Shown here: positions 1 to 7,659 of the stretch, in pieces | Layout of the letters: every line of letters starts with the position of its first letter | Position numbering within the stretch: position 1 is the first letter of the stretch | Assembly: GCA_019244185.1 (NCBI GenBank) | Contig: JAFATB010000014.1 | Coordinates: 437,587-501,586 of the forward strand | Direction: 5' to 3' | Origin: Acidobacteriota bacterium | GTDB lineage: Bacteria > Acidobacteriota > Thermoanaerobaculia > Gp7-AA8 | DNA: 64,000 nucleotides | Translations under genes and position numbers: made by a program | Notes under the pieces: model-generated | What the model was told of the DNA's origin: nothing | What the model saw: the letters and a program-made list of their open reading frames with translations, nothing else | Databases searched by the model: none

Positions 1-15
1 CTATGATCCGCGCCG

Positions 16-1512
16 ATGCCGCGCGCTGCCGCGATCGCTCTGGCGATCGTCGTCGTCTCTGTCTTTCTCTCGCCGCTGCAGCGCGAGCTGTACGTCGGCG
101 ACGAGACGAAGTACACGGAAGTCGTGCGCGAGATGCGCGCGGGCTCGTTCTTTCTGCCGACGCTGAACGGCACGCCGTTCACGCACAAGCCGCCGCTGCA
201 TTTCTGGCTCGTCGATCTGCTCACCTATCCGTTCGGCGTCTACTCGATCTGGCCGTTCGTGCTGCCGTCGCTCGCCGCATTCGTGCTGCTGCTCTGGCTG
301 ATGCATCGGATGGCGGGACCGCTCGCCGCGTTCGTCTGTGGGACGTCGCTGATGTTATGGGGCTCGGCGCAGACCGCGCGCATGGACGTGAGCTTCACGG
401 CGCTCCTCGCGCTCGCGGCGTGGATGGTGGAGCGTTTCTTCGCCGGCGAACGACGCGCGCTGCTGATTGCCGCGATTGCGACCGGGCTCGCGTTTCTGGT
501 GAAAGGTCCGATGGCACCCGTGATCGTGATCGCACTGTTTGCGTTCGAAGCGCTGCGCCGCCGCGGCGCGCCGCGCGGCAACTACGCGCTCGCCGTCGCG
601 ATCATATTGGTCATTCCGCTGCTGTGGCTCGTGCCCGCGGTGATGATCGGCGGCGAGCCGTTCTGGCGCGAGATCTTCTACAAGCAGACCGTCGGCCGCG
701 CCGTCGGCGCATGGGTGCACCGTTCGCCGCCGTGGTTCTACATCGTGCGCGCGCCGGCGACGCTCGCGCCGTGGTTCTTTCTGCTGATCGCGTCGATCGT
801 GGCCATTTACAAACGCCGCGACGAGCGGGGGAAGTTCGCCGTGAGCTGGATCCTCGCCGTGCTCGTGCCGTACACGGTGCTCTCGTCGAAGCTCGACGTC
901 TACATGATCGCCATGCTGCCCGCGGTGGCGCTGGCGATCGCGCGCGGCGCGGAGGAGCTGTGGGGCAAGCGCGCGAATCTCGTGATGCTCGGCGTGTTCG
1001 CGCTGGCGGGGATCGCCGGCTTCGTCGTGCACGGGAAAGGCCCGGACGGCGCGCTCCTGGCGCTGCCGCGCGTGCGCGTGCTCTTCGCGTTGCTCGTGTT
1101 GCTTTCATTCGCGGCGATCGTCGTGACGCTGCGCTCGACGCTGACGATGTCGACGTTCGCCACGGGACTCGTGCCGGTGCTCGCGTTCGCGTACGCGGCC
1201 GTCGCGCTGACGCCGCTCGCGAACGACCTCGCGTCGACGCGGCCGCTCGTCAATGCCCTGCTGCGCGCGCATGTGGCACCCGAGGATGCGGCGCTGTACG
1301 TTTGTCCGCATTTGTGGGTGCGGGACATGCCGCCGGCGCTCGCACGTGCGAGACAGGTCGACACGGACGATCTGCGCGCGCTGCATCCGCCGCCGCGGCT
1401 GATCGTCGCGCGCCGCAAAGATGCGGACGCGATCGCGGACGTGCTGCGCGGCTATCACAAGGTCGACGAGCTGCGGATGATCGGAAAGTGGTTCGACGTC
1501 TATGAGCGCTGA
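16..1512 (+). CDS. GT39/ArnT-like membrane glycosyltransferase
   Basis: A 498-residue polytopic membrane protein. The N-terminal helix is followed by DETKYTEVVREM (about residues 29-40). This matches the acidic first periplasmic loop motif of ArnT/PMT-type (GT39/GT83) enzymes, which move sugars from a polyprenyl-phosphate carrier onto lipids or proteins at the outer face of the inner membrane. About ten further hydrophobic helices follow. An in-frame TGA at 4-6 lies just upstream, so the start at 16 is the first possible ATG. The next gene overlaps its end by 11 bases and encodes a PAP2 lipid phosphatase, which fits a lipid-carrier or lipid A context. The donor and acceptor cannot be read from the sequence. 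Confidence 0.85.
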   Translation: MPRAAAIALAIVVVSVFLSPLQRELYVGDETKYTEVVREMRAGSFFLPTLNGTPFTHKPPLHFWLVDLLTYPFGVYSIWPFVLPSLAAFVLLLWLMHRMAGPLAAFVCGTSLMLWGSAQTARMDVSFTALLALAAWMVERFFAGERRALLIAAIATGLAFLVKGPMAPVIVIALFAFEALRRRGAPRGNYALAVAIILVIPLLWLVPAVMIGGEPFWREIFYKQTVGRAVGAWVHRSPPWFYIVRAPATLAPWFFLLIASIVAIYKRRDERGKFAVSWILAVLVPYTVLSSKLDVYMIAMLPAVALAIARGAEELWGKRANLVMLGVFALAGIAGFVVHGKGPDGALLALPRVRVLFALLVLLSFAAIVVTLRSTLTMSTFATGLVPVLAFAYAAVALTPLANDLASTRPLVNALLRAHVAPEDAALYVCPHLWVRDMPPALARARQVDTDDLRALHPPPRLIVARRKDADAIADVLRGYHKVDELRMIGKWFDVYER

Positions 1513-2404
1513 TCCGCTGGCGCGCAAACGCCGCCTCGCCGCCGCCGCGTTCGTCGCGCTGCTCGTGCTGTCCGTGTTCTGGCCGTCGCCCGTCGTCTCC
1601 GTGAACCGCCTCTGGTTCGGCGCTCCGCTCCCCGTCGACGAGCTCTCGTTCCTCGGCCGCGAGGCGCCGTCATGGGACATCGCGTTCTGGTGCATCGCCG
1701 GACTGCTGCTGCTCGCCATCGTGCAAACCAGTGACGCCGCCGCCGACGCGCGCGAGCCGCTCACGCAAGTGCGCGCGCTCCGCTTCGATCGCGCGCTCAT
1801 CGGCCGCGCCTGCATCGGACTCGCGCTCGGCGCCATCGCCACGCTGCTCGTCTGGCGCTTCGCCGACGCCGCGGGCCTGGCGTGCGCGGAAGGCGTGCAG
1901 TCCGACTGGAGCGAGGCCTTCGTCCGCATCCTCAACCGCCTCGGCGGCGGCATGAACCCCGTGCTCGTCGTCGCCTTTTTCCTCGTCGCCGGTACGGCGT
2001 ATCGCGAGCGCCGCTGGGTCGCGCACGCCATCGCCATGGCCCTCGCCGGACTCGCCGCCGGCACGCTCGCCCAGATCATCAAACCCCTCGCCGGCCGCGC
2101 CCGCCCCGAGCTCTGGCTCGGTCCCGCCCACTACACTCCCGGCGCCTCGACGTCGTTCCCGAGCGGCCACACCGTCGGAGCATTCGCATTGGGTGGCGTG
2201 CTCGTCTTCGCCTCGCGCAACATCCCGCTGCGCGTGATCGCGCTCGTGCTCGCCGCGGCCATCGCGCTCTCGCGCGTGCTCGCGTTCCGACATTGGCCGT
2301 CGGACGTGACCGCGTCCGCGGCGATCGGGCTGGTGAGCGCGTGGGTGGCGACGCGCGTATCATTTCCGCGTGCAGAAGTTGAAGGAACGCCCCGCGACGT
2401 ATGA
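1502..2404 (+). CDS. PAP2-family membrane phosphatase
   Basis: A 300-residue membrane protein with all three phosphatidic acid phosphatase signatures: K194 through R201-P202 (KPLAGRARP), P220-S-G-H223 with the catalytic His, and S257-R258 through H264 and D268 (SRVLAFRHWPSD). Family members dephosphorylate undecaprenyl pyrophosphate, phosphatidic acid or lipid A phosphates at the outer membrane leaflet. The start lies inside the end of the glycosyltransferase gene, so the two are probably translationally coupled. An undecaprenyl-PP or lipid-linked-sugar role is inferred from that neighbour only. Confidence 0.88.
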   Translation: MSADPLARKRRLAAAAFVALLVLSVFWPSPVVSVNRLWFGAPLPVDELSFLGREAPSWDIAFWCIAGLLLLAIVQTSDAAADAREPLTQVRALRFDRALIGRACIGLALGAIATLLVWRFADAAGLACAEGVQSDWSEAFVRILNRLGGGMNPVLVVAFFLVAGTAYRERRWVAHAIAMALAGLAAGTLAQIIKPLAGRARPELWLGPAHYTPGASTSFPSGHTVGAFALGGVLVFASRNIPLRVIALVLAAAIALSRVLAFRHWPSDVTASAAIGLVSAWVATRVSFPRAEVEGTPRDV

Positions 2405-2954
2405 GGACCTGCTGAAGGTCCCGGAGCATCTCGTCGCGGAGATCGTGGAAGGGGAGTTGTACACGTGGCCGCGCCCGCGGCGGCGGCACGAACGTGCGGC
2501 TGGCGCGCTTTATCGCCGCATTGGTGACGCGTATGACGACGGCAACGGTGGCCCCGGCGGTTGGTGGATTGCGGGCGAGCCGGAGCTACATCTCGGGACC
2601 GAGATCGTAGTTCCCGATGTCGCGGGCTGGCGCCGCGAGCGGATCGCGGCGCACGAGGATTTCGCCGCGTACGACATTGCGCCCGACTGGATTTGCGAAG
2701 TGATCTCGCCATCCACCGGCCGGCACGACCGCGTGCGGAAGCTTCCGCTGTACGCGCGCGAGGGAGTGCCGCACGCGTGGCTCGTCGATCCCGCACTCCA
2801 GACGTTGGAGGTCTATCGACGCGAGGGAACCAGCTGGCATTTGGCTGCGGCGTTCGGCGGCGAAGACCTAGTGCGCGCGGAGCCGTTCGAAGAGCTCGAG
2901 TTTCGGCTCGCAGACCTCTGGCTCGCGGAACCTCCCTCCGCAAATCCCGCCTAA
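2370..2954 (+). CDS. Uma2-family (DUF820) PD-(D/E)XK nuclease-like protein
   Basis: A 194-residue protein with the Uma2/DUF820 layout. It has an N-terminal segment typical of the family (YEDLLKVPEHLVAEIVEGEL), then EPELHLGTEIVVPDVAGW with the conserved Asp near residue 82, then a segment containing CEVISPST and a downstream K-x-x-x-Y plus HAWLVDP. This is a restriction-endonuclease-like fold of unsettled function, very common in cyanobacteria and Acidobacteriota. It uses a GTG start inside the last 35 bases of the PAP2 gene. Its TAA overlaps the convergent helicase stop codon. No partner methylase or toxin-antitoxin gene is adjacent. Confidence 0.8.
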   Translation: MQKLKERPATYEDLLKVPEHLVAEIVEGELYTWPRPRRRHERAAGALYRRIGDAYDDGNGGPGGWWIAGEPELHLGTEIVVPDVAGWRRERIAAHEDFAAYDIAPDWICEVISPSTGRHDRVRKLPLYAREGVPHAWLVDPALQTLEVYRREGTSWHLAAAFGGEDLVRAEPFEELEFRLADLWLAEPPSANPA

Positions 2955-4870
2955 CGCCCCCGCTTTGGCGGCTTCCCTTTCGGCGTGAACGGCCGCGCTC
3001 CGCGCGGACCTCGCGTGCCGCGGGCGTCGCGTGAATCGCGAGTGTCGCGCGTATCGCGCTCGTATCGCGGCCGCCCGAACACTTCCTTCGGGCCGAACGG
3101 CGCGCGCCGTTCGCGGGAGTCGGGACGCGTGTCGCGCGACGCCGGCCGCGCGTCGCGGCGCGGCGTGAACTCGCGCGGCGCGTATGGTTCGCGCGCATCG
3201 CGGCGCGGAGCGGCGCGATGCGGTTCCCGATGCGGTTCCCGGCGCGACGGGGCGGTGGGCGGGGGGACGCGTTCGGCGCGTTTGAAATTGACGGCGCGGC
3301 CGCGGAATCTCGCCTTGCCCACGCTCGCGATGACCTGCTCGACGAAGCGTTCGGGGATGCCGACGTAGGTGATCTCGTCGCGAATGTCGATCGGACCGAT
3401 GTCGCGGCCGGGGATGTTGGCCTCGTTCGCGATCGAGCCGACGACGTCGGCGGGGCGGATGCCTTCGCGCTTGCCGACCGACATCTGCAACGTCACGGTG
3501 CGATCGTCTTCCGCCGCAATTTCAGCTGATGGCGTTGCGGCCGTCGCGCGCGGCGGCTCCGGCTCGACGGCGAGCTTGCGTCCGCTGCTCGCGATCTTCG
3601 CCGCGGCGGCGGCGATCTCGGCGATGTCGAACTGCCCTTCGTCGACGAGCTGTTCGACGAGGCTCAGGTACAGATCGAGATCGCCTTCGCCGATGGTCTT
3701 GCGGATGTTGTCCTTGAACTGCGCGACGCGGTGCGCGGCGATGTCGGCGCGCGTCGGCATCTTCATCGGCTTGATCGGCGTGTTCGTGTAGCGCTCGATC
3801 TCGCGCATCATGCGGCGCTCGCGCGGTGTGATGAAGAGCGTCGCCACGCCGCTGCGCCCTGCGCGTCCGGTGCGGCCGATGCGATGCACGTACGCCTCGA
3901 CGTCGTACGGGATGTCGTAGTTGACGACGTGCGTGATCTGCTCGACGTCGAGCCCGCGCGCGGCGACGTCCGTCGCCACGACGATGTCCACCTGTCCCGC
4001 GCGCAGGCGGCGAATCACGCTCTCGCGCAGCGGCTGGGTCATGTCGCCGTGCATCGCCACCGCCGCGAAACCTCGCGCCTCGAGCTTCTCCGCGAGCTCC
4101 GCGGAGCCGGTCTTCGTGCGCCGGAAAATGAGCGTCGCATCGTTCGGCTCGAGCTCGAGGATCTGCGTCAGCACCTCGAGCTTCTGACCTTCGGAGACAT
4201 TGAGGAACCGCTGCTCGATCGCGGGAGCGGTCAGCGCGCGATGTTCGATCTCGACGCGCGCGGGATCGACTAGGTAGCGCTGCGCGATGCGCAGCACTTC
4301 CGCCGGCATCGTCGCGGAGAAGAGCGCCGTCTGCCGCGGCTGCGGCGCGCCGGAAAGAATCCGCTCGATGTCGTCGATGAAGCCCATCTTCAGCATCTCG
4401 TCGGCTTCGTCGAGGACGATCAGCTTCACCGCGTCGAGTTTCAGGCTGCCGCGGTCGAGATGATCGATGAGACGGCCCGGCGTGCCGACGACGATCTGCG
4501 CGCCGCGGTCGAGACGCTTGAGCTGCGGCACGATCGGCGCGCCGCCGTAGACCGGCAGCACGTGCACGTCCGTGAGCTTCTGCGCGTACGAATGCACGGC
4601 TTCCGCGACCTGCATCGCCAGCTCGCGCGTCGGCGCGAGGACGAGCGCCTGCGTCGCGCGCGAAGTGAGATCGATGCGTTGCAGGATCGGCAGCGCGAAC
4701 GCGGCGGTCTTTCCCGTGCCGGTCTGCGCCTGGCCGATGAGATCGCGCCCTTCGAGCAGCACGGGGATCGTGCGCTCCTGAATGGGCGTAGGCGCCTCGT
4801 ATCCGAGGTGGGTGAGGGCGGCGACGAGCTCGTCGCGAAGGCCGAGGGCGGTGAAGGCTGCGTTGCTCAT
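2951..4870 (-). CDS. DEAD-box ATP-dependent RNA helicase with DbpA-type RNA-binding domain
   Basis: A 639-residue helicase of the DeaD/CshA group. The motifs run in order: Q-motif (F6 to Q31), Walker A AQTGTGKT (48-55), PTREL (80-84), DEAD (154-157), SAT in ALFSATMP, and HRIGRTGRAG in the second RecA domain. A DbpA-like RNA-binding domain follows in the last quarter (from about VGKREGIRPADVVGSI), then a long Arg-rich tail with repeated RDTR/RDSR units likely to bind RNA. Such enzymes remodel RNA during ribosome assembly, cold adaptation and mRNA decay. I chose the start at MSNAAFTALGL because homology to the Q-motif begins there. The reading frame is open 250 codons further upstream, but that region is antisense to another gene. 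Confidence 0.93.
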   Translation of the reverse strand: MSNAAFTALGLRDELVAALTHLGYEAPTPIQERTIPVLLEGRDLIGQAQTGTGKTAAFALPILQRIDLTSRATQALVLAPTRELAMQVAEAVHSYAQKLTDVHVLPVYGGAPIVPQLKRLDRGAQIVVGTPGRLIDHLDRGSLKLDAVKLIVLDEADEMLKMGFIDDIERILSGAPQPRQTALFSATMPAEVLRIAQRYLVDPARVEIEHRALTAPAIEQRFLNVSEGQKLEVLTQILELEPNDATLIFRRTKTGSAELAEKLEARGFAAVAMHGDMTQPLRESVIRRLRAGQVDIVVATDVAARGLDVEQITHVVNYDIPYDVEAYVHRIGRTGRAGRSGVATLFITPRERRMMREIERYTNTPIKPMKMPTRADIAAHRVAQFKDNIRKTIGEGDLDLYLSLVEQLVDEGQFDIAEIAAAAAKIASSGRKLAVEPEPPRATAATPSAEIAAEDDRTVTLQMSVGKREGIRPADVVGSIANEANIPGRDIGPIDIRDEITYVGIPERFVEQVIASVGKARFRGRAVNFKRAERVPPPTAPSRREPHREPHRAAPRRDAREPYAPREFTPRRDARPASRDTRPDSRERRAPFGPKEVFGRPRYERDTRDTRDSRDARGTRGPRGARPFTPKGKPPKRGR

Positions 4871-4909
4871 ACGATGGAGGCGGTCCGTGCAGGCGCGATA
4901 CCTGAATTC

Positions 4910-5710
4910 ATGCGACGCCTCGTTCTCCTCTTCGCTCTCGCTCTCCCGCTCGCGGCGCAGGACAGCGCGCTGTTTCCGCGCTTCAGTATCACTGGAGCGG
5001 TCTCGCCGTCGAATTTCACCACCACCGCGCGCATCGATCCCGACGCCTCCAATGCCGAAGGGACGCGCGTCGGCTTCGAGCGAGACCTCGGGCTCGAACG
5101 CTCGCACACGCTGCAGCGCTACGCCGTCGAATGGCGTCCGTTCCGCCGTCACGAGCTCGCGGCGACGTACTTTTCCGCGCCGCGCAGCGGCCTGCAGCAG
5201 ATCGACCGCGACATCATCTTTCGCAACCAGACCTATCCGGTCAGCGCGCTCGTCGGCACGCAGTTCGATCTGACGTCCGCGAGTCTCACGTACACGTATT
5301 GGGCGCGGCGCTCCGACCGCGATGGTCTCGGCATCACCCTCGGCGCCTCGACGCTCTCGCTCGACGCGAGCGTCACGGCGACGCAGGCCGGCAGCTCGAT
5401 CACGATCCAGCAGACCGCCGACACCGACGTCCCCGTCGCGCTCGCGGGACTGCAGGGACGCGTCGCGTTCACGCCGTCGCTCCTCGGCGAGGCGAGCGTC
5501 GCCACGCTGCCGCGCGTCACGATCTCCGACTACACCGGCCACGCGCTCACGGCCGATGCGCGGCTCGAGTTCCGCGCGCTGCGCTGGCTCGGCATCGGCG
5601 CCGCGTATCACTACTTTCATCTGAACGTCGACGTCGCGCAGACGACGCTCAGCGGCACGCTCGACATGAAGATCCGCGGACCGGAAGGCTACGTGCGGCT
5701 GGCGTTCTGA
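4910..5710 (+). CDS. Outer-membrane beta-barrel-like hypothetical protein
   Basis: A 266-residue secreted protein of unknown function. A clear signal peptide (MRRLVLLFALALPLAAQ) is followed by alternating polar and hydrophobic strands, and the chain ends in aromatic YVRLAF. This is the look of an 8-12-stranded outer-membrane barrel, with a terminal Phe as BAM substrates usually have. The ATG at 4910 is chosen for the signal peptide. It is divergent from the helicase gene with 39 bases between starts. No specific family is recognised. Confidence 0.7.
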   Translation: MRRLVLLFALALPLAAQDSALFPRFSITGAVSPSNFTTTARIDPDASNAEGTRVGFERDLGLERSHTLQRYAVEWRPFRRHELAATYFSAPRSGLQQIDRDIIFRNQTYPVSALVGTQFDLTSASLTYTYWARRSDRDGLGITLGASTLSLDASVTATQAGSSITIQQTADTDVPVALAGLQGRVAFTPSLLGEASVATLPRVTISDYTGHALTADARLEFRALRWLGIGAAYHYFHLNVDVAQTTLSGTLDMKIRGPEGYVRLAF

Positions 5711-5742
5711 CGCGCGGCGAGCGCCGCTATACTGCCGGAACG

Positions 5743-6498
5743 ATGGATCGGTTCCCGTCGGAATTCGAAGCGCTGCTCAACCGCAAAGGCCGCCGCGTGC
5801 TCGCGGACGCGCCGCAACTCGAGGACCTGATCGCGAAGCGCCGCACGCCGATCGTCTTCTTCGACGACATCATCGACCGCGGCGTCGTCGACGACTGCAT
5901 CCGCCTGCTCGACGACGCGCTCTATCCGTGCCTGCGGCGCATGCACACGCCGATTCCGCGTGAGTCGCTGACGGGGATGACGGCGAACTACTCGGAAGCG
6001 CTCGCGAAGACCGTGCGCGTGCGCACCGCGACATTCAACTCGCGCGCGTCGCAAGCGCTCGCCGCCGCGCGCGAGAGCGGCCTGTACGACATGATGACCT
6101 CCGCGAGCTTCCGCCGCTTCGCTCAGGCCGTCACCGGCTCGCATCTGCGCGAGGACTTCTGGGGCCGCCAGGTGATCTGCTACGAGTCGGGCGACTACAG
6201 CGGGCCGCACAACGATCACCATCCCGAGCGGGCCGAGGCGCGCAACGGGTTCATCGACTTCCACGTGATGTTCTCGAACGCCGCGGTGGCGAATCAGCTG
6301 CTCGTGTACGAAGAACGCGGCTTCCTCTCGTCCGCGCGCGACGTCTCGTGCCGCTCCGCGATCGCGATCTACCGCCTGCCGTTCTGGCATTACACGACGC
6401 CGCTCGTCGCGCGGGCGGGACGCGAGTCGGAAGCGCGGCGCTGGCTGCTCCTCGGCTCGTTCGACTACGACCCGCCGCTCGACACGCTCGCGTACTGA
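5743..6498 (+). CDS. Putative 2-oxoglutarate/Fe(II)-dependent oxygenase-like protein
   Basis: A 251-residue cytosolic protein. GPHNDHHPE at about residues 155-162 supplies an HxD pair (H156, D158). A distal H216 sits in LPFWHYTTPL, followed by several Arg residues. This matches the HxD...H metal triad and the 2OG-binding Arg of prolyl-4-hydroxylase-like double-stranded beta-helix enzymes. The family call rests on these residues and spacing only, so a non-enzymatic cupin-like role is possible. It lies 32 bases after the outer-membrane protein gene on the same strand. A strong hairpin follows the stop codon. Confidence 0.55.
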   Translation: MDRFPSEFEALLNRKGRRVLADAPQLEDLIAKRRTPIVFFDDIIDRGVVDDCIRLLDDALYPCLRRMHTPIPRESLTGMTANYSEALAKTVRVRTATFNSRASQALAAARESGLYDMMTSASFRRFAQAVTGSHLREDFWGRQVICYESGDYSGPHNDHHPERAEARNGFIDFHVMFSNAAVANQLLVYEERGFLSSARDVSCRSAIAIYRLPFWHYTTPLVARAGRESEARRWLLLGSFDYDPPLDTLAY

Positions 6499-6533
6499 CG
6501 CGCTCCCTCGCGCGTGGCGCGAGGGAGCGCGTC
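6497..6533. terminator. Perfect 17-bp hairpin between convergent genes
   Basis: Arms 6497-6513 and 6517-6533 are perfectly complementary with a 3-base GTG loop. The hairpin overlaps the stop codon of the oxygenase-like gene and precedes the stop of the convergent lipoprotein gene by 13 bases. It lacks a good T-tract, so it is probably a bidirectional or attenuating structure. Confidence 0.6.
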
Positions 6534-6546
6534 GTCTTCGCGCGCA

Positions 6547-7158
6547 TTACGGAGTTGCGACCGGCGGCGGCACGACGAGACCGCTCGTGCGCAGCGCCCA
6601 CGCGTTGCTCACGTACGTCGTCCAATGGATGCCGTTGTAGCGGGCGTTCACCTTCGCCGCGGCAACGGAAACGTCGACCGGATGAATCGTCTGCGCCGGC
6701 ACCTGCATCGATTCGACCGTGAGCGTCGCCGGCACTTCCGCCGCGACCTTGCCGCCGGTGTCGATGATCTGCAGGCGTCCGTCGACGTCGCCGGGCGCGC
6801 GCGGATCGGCGAAGGCGCGCAGGCTGTAGTAGCCGGCGGGGAACGACTGTCCCGGCGAGTCGACGTAGGCGACGCCGAGGTTCACGCCGCGGCTGAAGTC
6901 CGCGGGCGCGACCTTCTCCAGGCCCGCGGCGGGCGCGGTGTAGAACGCGGCGCCCCACTGCGCGTAATGCACCATGGGCGTGGTCTGCAGCGGGACGCCG
7001 AGGCGGTTCGCCTCGTCGCGGAGCATCTGCTCGGTTTCGCTCGTCCACTGCCTGGTGGCGTCGGCGATCGTGCGCGGCGCCGCGGTTCTGGAGCAACTGC
7101 AGCCGGTCAGGGCCGCAACGGTGAGGGTGAGGAACGCAATCAGGATGGGCTTACGCAT
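6547..7158 (-). CDS. Hypothetical lipoprotein
   Basis: A 203-residue predicted lipoprotein. The N-terminus MRKPILIAFLTLTVAALTGC ends in a lipobox (LTGC), so the mature protein should be acylated on Cys20 and anchored in a membrane. The rest is a soluble domain with no recognised family. It contains PAGYYSLRAFADP and repeated Val/Thr beta-strand-like stretches, which suggest a small beta-sandwich. The start at 7158 is supported by an AGAGGAGAA Shine-Dalgarno seven bases upstream. It is transcribed away from a small membrane protein gene across a 96-base divergent region. Confidence 0.75.
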   Translation of the reverse strand: MRKPILIAFLTLTVAALTGCSCSRTAAPRTIADATRQWTSETEQMLRDEANRLGVPLQTTPMVHYAQWGAAFYTAPAAGLEKVAPADFSRGVNLGVAYVDSPGQSFPAGYYSLRAFADPRAPGDVDGRLQIIDTGGKVAAEVPATLTVESMQVPAQTIHPVDVSVAAAKVNARYNGIHWTTYVSNAWALRTSGLVVPPPVATP

Positions 7159-7254
7159 GGCATGTTCTCCTCTTTCGGTTTTAGGACTTAATAACGTCCA
7201 TACGCCCAATAGTGCAGTCATCCTGCGAAACGTTTCAGCGCGTACCATGAGCCC

Positions 7255-7659
7255 ATGACGAAGAAGTACGCGCTCGCCATCGCTCTGCTCGTCGTCGGCA
7301 CGCTTGCGGGGACGCAGATCGCGCCCGACTACTACGACCGCGGCCGCATCGGATTCGTGGCCATGCTCGCCGTGGGCTGGATCGCGGCGTTCGTCGCGGC
7401 GCGGTGGGCGCGCGCGTCGGAGCCCGCATACGTCGCGACGTGCGCGATCCTTCCGTGGTCGCTCGCGCTCGGCGGCGTGTCGTATCTCGGCTTCATTTTT
7501 CTTCCGCTGGAAGTCGTCGCGACGGCGTTCATCCTGCGGCGTCTGACGCCGCTGCGCGGCGCGCGGCTCGCGCTCGTGGCGATCGTCATTCGCGCCGTCG
7601 CATTCGTGCCGATCGTGCTTCTCGGGATGGCTGGCGCTTCGTTTGCCGTTACACGTTGA
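7255..7659 (+). CDS. Small four-helix membrane protein
   Basis: A 134-residue protein with about four transmembrane helices (roughly residues 5-22, 34-50, 60-92 and 103-128) and Arg/Lys-rich short loops. No family is recognised. Its TGA overlaps the ATG of the FadE gene (TGATG), which implies co-translation with the acyl-CoA dehydrogenase. Such coupling suggests a membrane accessory role, but this is inference. Confidence 0.65.
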   Translation: MTKKYALAIALLVVGTLAGTQIAPDYYDRGRIGFVAMLAVGWIAAFVAARWARASEPAYVATCAILPWSLALGGVSYLGFIFLPLEVVATAFILRRLTPLRGARLALVAIVIRAVAFVPIVLLGMAGASFAVTR

